NCBI RefSeq assembly: GCF_018343715.1
Contig: NZ_JAGYPL010000001.1
Span: 558,001 to 622,000 of the forward strand
Direction: 5' to 3'
From: Bacillus sp. FJAT-49711
GTDB taxonomy: Bacteria; Bacillota; Bacilli; Bacillales; Bacillaceae_C
Length of the DNA stretch: 64,000 nt
The notes beneath the pieces are model-generated. The model ran no database searches, was not told where the DNA came from, and saw only the letters and a list, made by a program, of their open reading frames with translations. Shown here piece after piece: positions 36,556-44,844 of this stretch (its first letter is position 1; every line of letters begins with the position of its first letter). A program made the position numbers and the translations under genes.

Positions 36556-37011
36556 ATGGAAGCATTTTTAGTGGATTTAGGGGATCACACGGATCAAACG
36601 ACAAAACAAATGCTGCAAAACTTAATTGATAAAAGGATTAAATATAATCGCTATAAAAATATTCATTTTCTATTGCTTTCCATTGCATTTTTGTTTGGTT
36701 TTTTTGTCTTTTCCCTTTTTTATAAAGCAACGATAGAAACAAGTACGAACTCCGTCCTTGACACTTTTTTTATACTTGTAAAAAAGAACCATTTTCTTAC
36801 CCTTTTTTTTATAGCTTTTACTTTGTTTGGCTCTGTAAAAGTAATTTTTGAAAAAAAAGAGAAAACAGAAAAGGAATATCATGCATTAAGATGTGAAATT
36901 ATCGATAAGAGTAAGGATCTATGGAAGGGAGATAAATGGAATCAACGTCATCGGGTTTTTGAGCAGATGAAAAAAAAGTATGATATTAATTTATATCATC
37001 AAAGTAAATAA
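36556..37011 (+). CDS. ypbF: YpbF-like membrane protein (DUF2663)
   Basis: Protein of 151 residues with two membrane segments (about residues 35-57 and 78-97) flanked by charged ends. ATG 36556 has GGAAGGTGAG just upstream; the frame also opens at 36538. Function unknown. The order ypbE-ypbF matches B. subtilis. Confidence 0.82.
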   Translation: MEAFLVDLGDHTDQTTKQMLQNLIDKRIKYNRYKNIHFLLLSIAFLFGFFVFSLFYKATIETSTNSVLDTFFILVKKNHFLTLFFIAFTLFGSVKVIFEKKEKTEKEYHALRCEIIDKSKDLWKGDKWNQRHRVFEQMKKKYDINLYHQSK

Positions 37012-37046
37012 GATCCCTCTTTTATTACGTAAAATCTAGCGGAATT

Positions 37047-37116
37047 GAAACAATAAGACCCTAATTAAGCTGATCAAGTATAGCTTATAAAGAGTCATTT
37101 ATTGTTTCTTTTTTTG
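37047..37116 (+). terminator. Long intrinsic terminator after ypbF
   Basis: GAAACAATAA / TTATTGTTTC (37047-37056 / 37099-37108) enclosing a second AAGCT / AGCTT hairpin, followed by seven T. Confidence 0.75.
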
Positions 37117-37434
37117 TTCTTTTTATCCCATTTATCGCATGATTATGTAGGAACTAAACAACTAATAAGAAGATGTTTGTAAAAATAGATCTTTGGTTAA
37201 TTGAACAAGTAGTTAATAAATATCCAATTGCACTCTGAACTGAATTATCCGTGTCAATGAAAAAGAATGGGGTATAGGATTGGGCGCAAGATGGATAAGG
37301 TTAAATGTCTCATCGTGCTAGTACGGAACTCAAGGGACAAATAAGCCAGAATTTATAGGTGAAAGCAATAATAAAACCTTTCTGTCGGATCAAAAGGAAA
37401 CTTAGTTTAAGTCGTCCAAGAAAGGTTAAAAGGG
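37117..37434. other. Gene-poor stretch with broken short frames
   Basis: No complete gene of ordinary length is visible. Several short frames occur, for example 17 codons from about 37291 (MDKVKCLIVL...) and about 17 codons beginning MSHRASTELKG near 37308 that would continue as KPEFIGESNN after a frame change. These look like remains of one or more small genes, but I cannot identify the ancestor. Confidence 0.3.
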
Positions 37435-37563
37435 ATGCGGTTATTCCATGGATCCATAGATTGGAATAGAAAACGGAATGAAAGACTGCAAAAAATGAAT
37501 CAACTATGCATAAATGGATTCATTTCCATTCGCGAAAATATTCTATTAGGATTACTAGAATAA
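37435..37563 (+). CDS. Hypothetical 42-residue protein
   Basis: ATG with GAAAGG nine bases upstream, 42 codons, TAA stop. The product is basic in its N-terminal half (WNRKRNERLQK) and hydrophobic at the C-terminus (ILLGLLE). No family recognised. It sits in the unexplained region between ypbF and the catalase. May be genuine or chance. Confidence 0.3.
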   Translation: MRLFHGSIDWNRKRNERLQKMNQLCINGFISIRENILLGLLE

Positions 37564-37602
37564 AAGCACCATTTAAAAAATGAATATATATGTAGGAGAA
37601 CA

Positions 37603-37788
37603 ATGAAACAGTGCCCTTTTTTGGGAAGATCCTATATTTTTTTAGAGAGTAAATTAGGGGAATATACGTATGAAGAGGCAGCAATACATTTTATCATATG
37701 GCTTGTTAATACTATAGGGGATAGTTGCCCACATGTTATGGATAACCTTTGTATATGTGATCCTCGTATTAAGGAGTTTGTTAAATAA
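37603..37788 (+). CDS. Hypothetical 61-residue cysteine-containing protein
   Basis: ATG preceded by GTAGGAG at good distance. The 61 residues include four cysteines (one near the start, three in the segment DSCPHVMDNLCICDP) and an amphipathic middle. I do not recognise it. The frame does not overlap any other convincing gene; a hairpin at 37815-37855 follows and separates it from the convergent catalase gene. Support is the ribosome binding site and clean spacing only. Confidence 0.45.
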   Translation: MKQCPFLGRSYIFLESKLGEYTYEEAAIHFIIWLVNTIGDSCPHVMDNLCICDPRIKEFVK

Positions 37789-37814
37789 ATCACTTGCCTC
37801 CTTTCTTATATAAA

Positions 37815-37855
37815 GATTATGGAAAGAGCATTTTCCCTTTCGAAGCTCTTTCCAT
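37815..37855. terminator. Hairpin between convergent genes
   Basis: Perfect 13-bp stem TTATGGAAAGAGC / GCTCTTTCCATAA with a 15-base loop. T tracts on either side are weak, but the position between two convergent genes suggests a bidirectional terminator. Confidence 0.6.
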
Positions 37856-37867
37856 AAAAATAATAAG

Positions 37868-39934
37868 TTATGTTCTATTCCAAAAACGCTGCTCAGCGAT
37901 AGCGGTGATAAATTCTTTTTCGAAATTTGGGCTATTTGCAGCAAATACGACACCGGCCAGGTTATTATTTTTCGATGTTTGAATATAAGACTGCCCAGTT
38001 GAAGCAATACCAATTGGTTTAAAGTGTCTGTAAGCTTCTCGTACAAAGTCCGAAACGTCCTGCATGAATTTTGCTGGATATTGAGTAGTTCCTCCCACGA
38101 CATAAATAGAGTCAACCAAATAAGGGCTAGATGTAAGAAACGTCTTATTTACTTTAATTTTTGTCCCGTCGCTCCCAGTAACGGTACCAAGTTTTTCACT
38201 GATAATATCAATAAATACTCCATTTTTTTGAAGGAAGTTAATCACATTTGTTACCTCCTGACCGTTAAAACCATTGCCAATCAGCACCCCTACTTTTTGG
38301 GTATATGCATATCGAGGTGTATTAGCTTGGCTGAGAGATGGATAACTTGTAGAAACAGGTACATTAGTTCCGCTTGGGCGATTGACACCAATATTATCGG
38401 CAACGATATAAGCAAGCTCTTGGTCAACATTGACAATTAAATCAACAACTTGCTGTCGGACAGAATCGCTTTTTACACTTCCGACTTGATAGCTCAATCC
38501 CTCGATAGTATGCTGCTTTTCAATGGGGGTCAAACTGTTCCAAAAGATTCGAGGTTGTGAATAGTAATCCTTGAACGAATCACTTCTAGCTCTAATTTTG
38601 TAGCCATCTACTTTTGCCGGATAATCTTCATAGCCGCCTTCTTCGGGTGGCACCGTGTATGGCGTGTTATTTAATAGTGAGTTTTGGTGATAATTTACCT
38701 TATCAACATCGATGCGCTGCCTCATATAGCCGCGCCGTTGATTATTATGATATGGGCAGAGCGGCTGATTAATTGGCAACTCAACGTAATTGGCGCTGCC
38801 AAGTCGATGTTGTTGTGCATCTCTATACGCCATTAACCTACCCTGCAAAACAGGATCGTTGGAAAAATCAATTCCAGGAACGACATTTGCAGGGTTAAAT
38901 GCGACTTGTTCCGACTCCGTAAAATAATTATCAATATTTCTATTTAATGTCATCTTACCGATAAGTTGAACGGGAACGAGCTCTTCCGGCCAAAACTTTG
39001 CTGGGTCTAGCACATCAAAGTCGTATTTGAATTCATCCTCCATTGGAATAAGCTGGACGCCTAATTCATATTCAGGGTAAGCACCTTGGTCAATCGCCTG
39101 TCTCAGATCTCGCCGGTGGAAATCTGGATCGAGTCCACCAATCTTTAACGCCTCATCTTGAAGAAGAGAATGGACACCCAGTACAGGTTTCCAAACATAC
39201 CTCATAAAGGTTGCTACTCCTTGGTCATTCACAAATAAGTACGTATTAATGGACCATGATTCCATCATTCGGTAACTTCTTAAAATGCCCCGATCAGACA
39301 TGATCCACAGAACCATATGAAATGCTTCAGGATTATTGGCTACATAATCCCAAAATCTATCGTGTGCTCCGCTAGCGGTTGGTATATCATCATCCTGTTT
39401 AGATTGGTATGCATGCAATGCATCTGGAAACTTCATAGCATCTTGATTGATTAATACAGGCATGGCGATCGTCGTCAGATCATAATTTCCTTCTTCTGTA
39501 TACATTTTGACGCCTTTACAACGTAAATCCCTTGCTGTATCGTAGGAGCCTTTAGCTCCTTGTACAGTAGAAAAACGGACAGTTACGGGTGTCTTTTTTC
39601 CCGCCTCCTGTAAGAATCCAGCTTTTGTCACATGTTTCATTGACTGATAGCATTCAAACTCTCCGTGTGCACTGTAACCTCTTGCATGGACTACTCTTTC
39701 CGGTATCTCTTCATGAACAAAATGTGACATTTTTTCAAAAAACTCATAATCTTGTCGCAGCGTTGGACCTCGGACACCAGCTTTTAATTGATCTTGATCT
39801 TGTGATCTCTTTTTCCCTTCCTGAGTTGTCATTGGCTTACCAGTGTTTTGTACACGATACTGATCCAATTGCTCCTGTTTAGCATTTTCGCTAATGGATT
39901 TTTTGTTTCTTGAAGAAGAATTATCTTTATCCAT
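37868..39934 (-). CDS. Large-subunit catalase-family protein with altered active site
   Basis: Haem catalase family protein of 688 residues: basic N-terminal extension (1-60), catalase core (about 60-500) and a C-terminal flavodoxin/DJ-1-like domain (about 530-685; KVGVLIGNGFNG), the layout of clade 2 (HPII/KatE-type) catalases. The distal histidine H83 (VVHARGYSAHGE), the RFSTV block and the proximal haem tyrosine (RLMAYRDAQQHRLG) are present. The usual DLVGNNTPIFF block is replaced by DLTTIAMPVLI, so the distal catalytic asparagine is an isoleucine (I156) and nearby haem-pocket phenylalanines are gone. It may be a weak or repurposed catalase. No PerR or sigma-B site was evident upstream. 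It sits between ypbF and ypbG, where B. subtilis has no such gene. Confidence 0.85.
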   Translation of the reverse strand: MDKDNSSSRNKKSISENAKQEQLDQYRVQNTGKPMTTQEGKKRSQDQDQLKAGVRGPTLRQDYEFFEKMSHFVHEEIPERVVHARGYSAHGEFECYQSMKHVTKAGFLQEAGKKTPVTVRFSTVQGAKGSYDTARDLRCKGVKMYTEEGNYDLTTIAMPVLINQDAMKFPDALHAYQSKQDDDIPTASGAHDRFWDYVANNPEAFHMVLWIMSDRGILRSYRMMESWSINTYLFVNDQGVATFMRYVWKPVLGVHSLLQDEALKIGGLDPDFHRRDLRQAIDQGAYPEYELGVQLIPMEDEFKYDFDVLDPAKFWPEELVPVQLIGKMTLNRNIDNYFTESEQVAFNPANVVPGIDFSNDPVLQGRLMAYRDAQQHRLGSANYVELPINQPLCPYHNNQRRGYMRQRIDVDKVNYHQNSLLNNTPYTVPPEEGGYEDYPAKVDGYKIRARSDSFKDYYSQPRIFWNSLTPIEKQHTIEGLSYQVGSVKSDSVRQQVVDLIVNVDQELAYIVADNIGVNRPSGTNVPVSTSYPSLSQANTPRYAYTQKVGVLIGNGFNGQEVTNVINFLQKNGVFIDIISEKLGTVTGSDGTKIKVNKTFLTSSPYLVDSIYVVGGTTQYPAKFMQDVSDFVREAYRHFKPIGIASTGQSYIQTSKNNNLAGVVFAANSPNFEKEFITAIAEQRFWNRT

Positions 39935-40200
39935 TTGGCACCCACCTTAACTTATATATTTCAAATTTAAGTAATATACTTGTAACACTACTTATATACC
40001 TATGCTTTTTTTAAGGTGCTAGAACGATTTGTCTACTAATTGCAATGCCTCCACCAATAAAAATAAGGCTCCAACATTACAGCATACTTATTAGCGGCTA
40101 GAATTCTTTTATCGCTTGATCAGATAAAATTTTTAACCTTACTTTAGCCACCTACACAAAACAAGGGGGCCACTGATTGAATGTTCTTCTTTATATTTCG

Positions 40201-40209
40201 TGATATAAT
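40201..40209 (+). promoter_or_regulatory. Extended -10 promoter for ypbG
   Basis: TGATATAAT about 30 bases before the ypbG start; no good -35 at standard spacing. The rest of the 39935-40239 gap contains no gene that I can support. Confidence 0.5.
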
Positions 40210-40239
40210 TTTGGTATTCCATAGGGAAAAGGTGATGGT

Positions 40240-41001
40240 ATGGAGTATTTTATTATCGCATTTGGTTTATTTGCGGTAATTCTGCTCATGTATATGTATC
40301 GTGAAGCATTTAAAGATGATGTTAAATCTGAAACATTTGAATTCCAAAGTTTCCCAAGCGGTATAGGGGAACTTCATATATTTTTTATCTCTGATATCCA
40401 TAGACGAACGATTAGTAATGCAATTTTAGAAAAGATAAAAGGGAAAGTTGATATCATCATCATTGGCGGAGATTTAGCTGAAAAAGGTGTGCCGCTCTCG
40501 AGGGTAACTGAAAATCTTCAAAAGCTTATGAGGATTGCTCCTGTATTTTTTGTTTGGGGAAATAATGATTATGAAATAAATCCTGATCAACTAAGTTGGA
40601 CTTTAAAACAGTCCGGGGTAAAAGAGCTTAAAAATGACGTTTTTTACTTCAGGAAAAAAGATAAAAAAATTGCATTAATTGGTTTAGACGACTTCACTCA
40701 AGAATTGCCGCCTCTTGATATTTTTATGGAGCAAGTTGAAGCCGATTCATTTCAAATTTTAATCTGTCATAACCCGGAAACTTTGCATATGGTTCCAAAT
40801 ACTCAAAACATTAAACTTGTATTAACCGGACATACTCATGGAGGACAAATTCGTATTTTTGGAGTGGGACCCTATAGAAAAGGCGGAACAAGGAAAGTGA
40901 GAGGAACAACGCTTCTTAATAGTAATGGCTATGGAACTACTATGCTTCCACTAAGACTAGGGGCCGAAGCGGAAACTCATCTAATTACAATAAAAAAGTG
41001 A
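40240..41001 (+). CDS. ypbG: Membrane-anchored metallophosphoesterase YpbG
   Basis: One N-terminal membrane segment (residues 3-19) followed by a calcineurin-like phosphoesterase domain. Metal-binding motifs in order: SDIH, GGDL, GNND, a histidine in ICHNP and GHTHGGQ. Length 253 aa. Substrate not known; related proteins act on lipid-linked phosphates or nucleotides. RBS AAAGGTGATGG. Confidence 0.88.
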   Translation: MEYFIIAFGLFAVILLMYMYREAFKDDVKSETFEFQSFPSGIGELHIFFISDIHRRTISNAILEKIKGKVDIIIIGGDLAEKGVPLSRVTENLQKLMRIAPVFFVWGNNDYEINPDQLSWTLKQSGVKELKNDVFYFRKKDKKIALIGLDDFTQELPPLDIFMEQVEADSFQILICHNPETLHMVPNTQNIKLVLTGHTHGGQIRIFGVGPYRKGGTRKVRGTTLLNSNGYGTTMLPLRLGAEAETHLITIKK

Positions 41002-41083
41002 AAATGGTGATCAGCCATTCTTATGAACCATCCTTCACCTCCTTCATACAATGGGGTAAGAGCAACATTCAGGGGGCGGTTTC

Positions 41084-41656
41084 ATGAGATTGGAGCGCAT
41101 ATCACCTAATCAAATAAAGTATTCCATTACATTTGAAGAGTTGACGCGCAAAGGTTTTTTGCAAGAGGAAATGGTGAAAGACACATTCATATGGGATTCT
41201 TTGTTTGACGAGATGCTCGACGAGGCAAGTCGTATGTATGAGCTAGACACATATGGAGCTGTATCAATTGATATATATTCGCTGACATCAAAGGAATTAG
41301 TGCTGATTTTAACATTAGATGAAGAAGATATAAAAGAGACGTCAACTGAAAGCAAGAAAAAACATAATTGGATAAATGATAAATTTATTGTCGTCACATT
41401 TGATGATATAGAAAATTGTATCTTACTAGCTAAAAGTCTTTCGCATCATAATATTGAGACAGGACAAAGTTCCTTATATTACCTTAAAACAAATTACTAT
41501 TTAACAATTACTAAAGAGGGAATTCGCCATGAAACATTATACGCAATATGCGAAGAATTCGGAGATCTTGCCCAAATATCAATTGAATTGATAGAGGACT
41601 ATGGAAGAGCCATTATAAAAAATAATGCTATTCAAACATTACATCATTACTTTTGA
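41084..41656 (+). CDS. mecB: Adaptor protein MecB (MecA paralog)
   Basis: ClpC adaptor family protein of 190 residues (YpbH). The N-terminal domain begins MRLERISPNQIKYSITFEEL as in MecA/MecB, then an acidic linker (about residues 83-100) and the C-terminal ClpC-binding domain. MecA itself is longer and sits near the opp/spx region, so this is MecB. Likely directs partner proteins to ClpCP. Confidence 0.88.
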   Translation: MRLERISPNQIKYSITFEELTRKGFLQEEMVKDTFIWDSLFDEMLDEASRMYELDTYGAVSIDIYSLTSKELVLILTLDEEDIKETSTESKKKHNWINDKFIVVTFDDIENCILLAKSLSHHNIETGQSSLYYLKTNYYLTITKEGIRHETLYAICEEFGDLAQISIELIEDYGRAIIKNNAIQTLHHYF

Positions 41657-41681
41657 AACATAATCTTTGCACGATATTTAG

Positions 41682-41716
41682 AAATCTCCTATCATGAAAG
41701 ATGGGAGATTTTTAAT
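41682..41716 (+). terminator. Intrinsic terminator after mecB
   Basis: AAATCTCC / GGAGATTT stem with inner ATC/GAT pairing (41682-41711) followed by T's. An ATG at 41694 lies in this hairpin and is not the bdr start. Confidence 0.78.
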
Positions 41717-41741
41717 GGTTAAAAATAAGGAGAGTAGTCAT

Positions 41742-42701
41742 ATGCAACGAGAGGATTGTATTATTGTTGGAGGAGGTCCATGTGGATTAGCTGCAGCCAT
41801 TGCAATGAAGAATATCGGCATGAACCCATTAATTATAGAAAAAGGGAATATTGTGAATGCACTATATAATTATCCTACTCACCAAACGTTTTTTAGTTCG
41901 AGTGAAAAGCTGTCTATAGGAGAGGTGCCATTCATTACAGTTGAAAGGAAGCCTAAGAGAAACCAGGCTCTTACATATTATCGTGAAGTGGCAAAGATAA
42001 AGGATTTAAGGATTAATCGATTTGAAACAGTAAAAAGTGTAGCGAAGGATAATGATGTATTCAAAATAGAAACGAGTGCGCGCAATTATGAAGCAGATTA
42101 TGTCATTATTGCTACAGGATATTACGATCATCCTAACTATTTAGGAATACCTGGCGAGGAATTACATAAGGTGTTTCACTATTTTAAAGAAGGTCACCCA
42201 TATTTTGATACAGATGTAGTCGTTATCGGTGGAAAAAATTCAGCAGTAGATGCCGCATTGGAATTGCATAAGGCAGGTGCGAAAGTGACTTGCTTATATC
42301 GGGGGAACGATTATTCTCCTAGTGTAAAGCCATGGATTATTCCTGAATTTCAAGCATTAGTTAGAAATAATGAAATTAATATGATTTTTAATGCGTGTGT
42401 CATAGAAATAAAACCGGAAACTGTTATTTATGATGTAGATTCTATAAAATATGAAATTAAAAATGATTTTGTTTTTGCAATGACAGGTTATCATCCTGAT
42501 CATGATTTTATTAGTAAAATAGGTGTGGAAATAGAGCATGAAACAGGAAAGCCATTGTTTAATCCCGAGACAATGGAAACTAATATTGAAAACTTATACA
42601 TTGCTGGCGTAATAGCAGCCGGCAATGATGCGAATGAAATCTTTATTGAAAACGGCCGTCATCATGGTGGACTTATAGCACAAGCAATACAAACAAAATA
42701 G
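41742..42701 (+). CDS. bdr: Bacillithiol disulfide reductase Bdr (YpdA)
   Basis: FAD/NADPH oxidoreductase that regenerates reduced bacillithiol. The FAD motif GGGPCGLAAA contains the conserved cysteine C14; a second nucleotide-binding motif VVIGGKNSAVDAAL lies near residues 165-180, and the C-terminal block LYIAGVIAAG follows. Length 319 aa from ATG 41742, which has AAGGAGAG upstream. gudB, present before ypdA in B. subtilis, is absent here. Confidence 0.92.
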   Translation: MQREDCIIVGGGPCGLAAAIAMKNIGMNPLIIEKGNIVNALYNYPTHQTFFSSSEKLSIGEVPFITVERKPKRNQALTYYREVAKIKDLRINRFETVKSVAKDNDVFKIETSARNYEADYVIIATGYYDHPNYLGIPGEELHKVFHYFKEGHPYFDTDVVVIGGKNSAVDAALELHKAGAKVTCLYRGNDYSPSVKPWIIPEFQALVRNNEINMIFNACVIEIKPETVIYDVDSIKYEIKNDFVFAMTGYHPDHDFISKIGVEIEHETGKPLFNPETMETNIENLYIAGVIAAGNDANEIFIENGRHHGGLIAQAIQTK

Positions 42702-42778
42702 GCTGAAGGAACATCCTACTGTTTGAAGGAACCTGAAAAAGATCAATTTCACTAAAAATCAGTTTAAAACATATTAGT

Positions 42779-42995
42779 TGATTTGCGCTCCGGGCGCTTC
42801 ATTTTCCGCAGGCGGTACGGGGAGGTAAGGATAACAAAGGCGACCCAATATTTATTTTCGAATAGGGTCGTCTTTTTTGATGCTATTATATATTCGAGTT
42901 AAAAAAGCGAAAGAGGTGAGAAACAGGCTAGATGAGACCATTCACTCACTGGCTGTCTTCGAGAAAGCAAGTGTTTGGGGCAGAAATCAACAACT
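42779..42995. repeat. Two degenerate halves of dispersed repeat B around a terminator-like hairpin
   Basis: 42779-42826 resembles the left end of family B (TTGATTTGCGCTCCGGGCGC...). 42955-42993 resembles the inverted end (GAAAGCAAGTG...GCAGAAATCAACAA). Between them GGCGACCC / GGGTCGTC (42841-42874) followed by TTTTTT is a probable terminator for bdr transcription. No gene lies between 42702 and 43217. Confidence 0.5.
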
Positions 42996-43217
42996 AATTA
43001 TCAGTGAGTAATTATACAATACGTTTTAGGTTAGCTGAATCTACATTTGACATAAATAAAATAATGTAGATTTCAGTATAAAAGGTGTATGTGTTATCGA
43101 AAAGCTTTCTGTCAATACGGAAATTGGTAAACTTTATTTTAATAAATTGAATAAGCATTTTCTTCCCATCCTTTCCATGTTACCATTAAGGAAAGGATAA
43201 GAAGAGAGGATAATATT

Positions 43218-43907
43218 ATGTTAGGCGTGTTATCTGCTGGAATTGCTCCGGGATTAGCTCTTATCAGCTATTTGTATTTACGTGACCAATTTGAGCAAGA
43301 ACCAGTATTAAGCGTATTTAAAGTTTTTTTATTTGGCGCCCTATTAACCTTTCCAATAATGTTTCTTCAATATGTCCTTGCAAAAGAGGGTATATTCGGA
43401 AACGGATTTTTGCATTCTTTTTTATCTGCCTCCTTATTGGAAGAGTTTTTTAAGTGGTTTATTATTCTTTTTGCAGTGTATGAACTTGGTGATTTTAATG
43501 AACCTTACGATGGAATTGTATATGCGGCTAGTTTGTCCCTAGGCTTTGCCACCGTTGAAAATATATTGTATTTAATTGCAAATGGAATTGAATTTGCTTT
43601 CGGACGTGCTATGTTCCCTGTATCAAGCCACGCTTTGTTTGGAGTCTTTATGGGATATTATTTTGGCAAAGCAAAGTTCAATATAAATGGAAAAAGTAAA
43701 CAATGGCTGATTGCTTCTTTTTTTGTGCCATTTATTTTACATGGTTTATATGACTATATTCTTCTCTCTGGCACGAAGTGGTTATATTATATCCTTCCTT
43801 TTATGTTATTACTTTGGTTTTTCGGCTTAAGAAAAGTGAAGCATGCTCATTTACTTACACAAAAATTTCATTTTGAAAAAGAGAAAGAAAAAAGCGCTGT
43901 AATCTAA
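43218..43907 (+). CDS. prsW: Intramembrane protease PrsW
   Basis: Polytopic protease of 229 residues that performs site-1 cleavage of the anti-sigma factor RsiW in B. subtilis. The glutamate pair E75-E76 with K79 (LLEEFFKW) and the later HALFGVFMGYYFG and HGLYDY histidines form the expected catalytic motifs. RBS AGAGAGGA. Its usual target rsiW is not in this window. Confidence 0.92.
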   Translation: MLGVLSAGIAPGLALISYLYLRDQFEQEPVLSVFKVFLFGALLTFPIMFLQYVLAKEGIFGNGFLHSFLSASLLEEFFKWFIILFAVYELGDFNEPYDGIVYAASLSLGFATVENILYLIANGIEFAFGRAMFPVSSHALFGVFMGYYFGKAKFNINGKSKQWLIASFFVPFILHGLYDYILLSGTKWLYYILPFMLLLWFFGLRKVKHAHLLTQKFHFEKEKEKSAVI

Positions 43908-43954
43908 AAAATGATTATGGTGTTTTTTTATTGTCATTTATCGTAATGAAATTT

Positions 43955-43983
43955 GCATAAAAACCTCCTATATTCGGAAACTA
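43955..43983 (+). promoter_or_regulatory. Probable sigma-G promoter for sleB
   Basis: GCATA at 43955-43959 and GAAACTA at 43977-43983 (5 of 7 to CATACTA) with a 17-base spacer. sleB-ypeB are forespore genes. Confidence 0.45.
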
Positions 43984-44016
43984 AGCTTATGAAATTTATA
44001 GTTGGAGGAAATGAAT

Positions 44017-44826
44017 ATGAAATATTACAAAGTGGCAAGACTTACTTTCCTTTTATTCCTTTGTACCATAATGTTCTCAACGACAAATGTAAATGATTCA
44101 AATGCCTTTACTAATCAAGTCATTCAAAAAGGGGCAGTTGGTGAGGATGTCATTGAACTTCAGGCCAGACTCCAATATATCGGTTTTTATAATGGGAAAA
44201 TTGACGGAGTCTTTGGATGGGGAACATACTGGGCATTGAGAAATTTTCAATATGAATTTGGTATGGAAGTGGATGGTTTAGCAGGGGCAGAAACAAAAGC
44301 AAAACTGGTGAAAGCCTCCAAATATGATAAACAATTTGTTCAAAATCAAATAAATAAAGGTAAAACTTTCACTCATTATGGCGGAACTGATTTATCAAAA
44401 CAAACAGGGCCAAGTAATAATACAAGTTCTCAAACACCAAAGCCAACAGCGGCCAACACACCTACAGGTTTCTCCCAAAATGATATTAATTTAATGGCAA
44501 ATGCTGTACACGGAGAAGCAAGAGGAGAACCATATGAAGGCCAGGTGGCGGTGGCTGCTGTCATATTAAATCGTGTAAACAGCGCATCTTTTCCAAATAC
44601 GGTAGCGGGTGTAATCTTCGAGCCTGGTGCATTTACAGCAGTAGCAGATGGTCAAATATGGCTGACGCCTAATGAAACATCAAAACGAGCTGTCTTGGAT
44701 GCTATCAACGGCTGGGATCCTACTAACAGTGCTTTATATTATTTTAATCCAGATACGGCAACTAGCGCATGGATATGGACAAGGCCACAAATCAAACGAA
44801 TCGGACAACATATATTTTGTATGTAG
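44017..44826 (+). CDS. sleB: Spore cortex-lytic enzyme SleB
   Basis: Germination-specific lytic transglycosylase of the spore cortex. Signal sequence about residues 1-30, peptidoglycan-binding domain about 35-98, a Ser/Thr/Pro-rich linker about 125-150, and the hydrolase_2 domain with catalytic glutamate E167 in NAVHGEARGE. Length 269 aa from ATG 44017, eight bases after GGAGG. ypeB follows after 18 bases, the usual pair. Confidence 0.93.
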   Translation: MKYYKVARLTFLLFLCTIMFSTTNVNDSNAFTNQVIQKGAVGEDVIELQARLQYIGFYNGKIDGVFGWGTYWALRNFQYEFGMEVDGLAGAETKAKLVKASKYDKQFVQNQINKGKTFTHYGGTDLSKQTGPSNNTSSQTPKPTAANTPTGFSQNDINLMANAVHGEARGEPYEGQVAVAAVILNRVNSASFPNTVAGVIFEPGAFTAVADGQIWLTPNETSKRAVLDAINGWDPTNSALYYFNPDTATSAWIWTRPQIKRIGQHIFCM

Positions 44827-44844
44827 AAAGGAACGTGGCATTTT

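Noticed and set aside
41694-41741. Upstream ATG extending bdr by 16 residues
   Set aside because: It lies inside the mecB terminator hairpin. The ATG at 41742 has AAGGAGAG and starts with the conserved FAD-binding segment.
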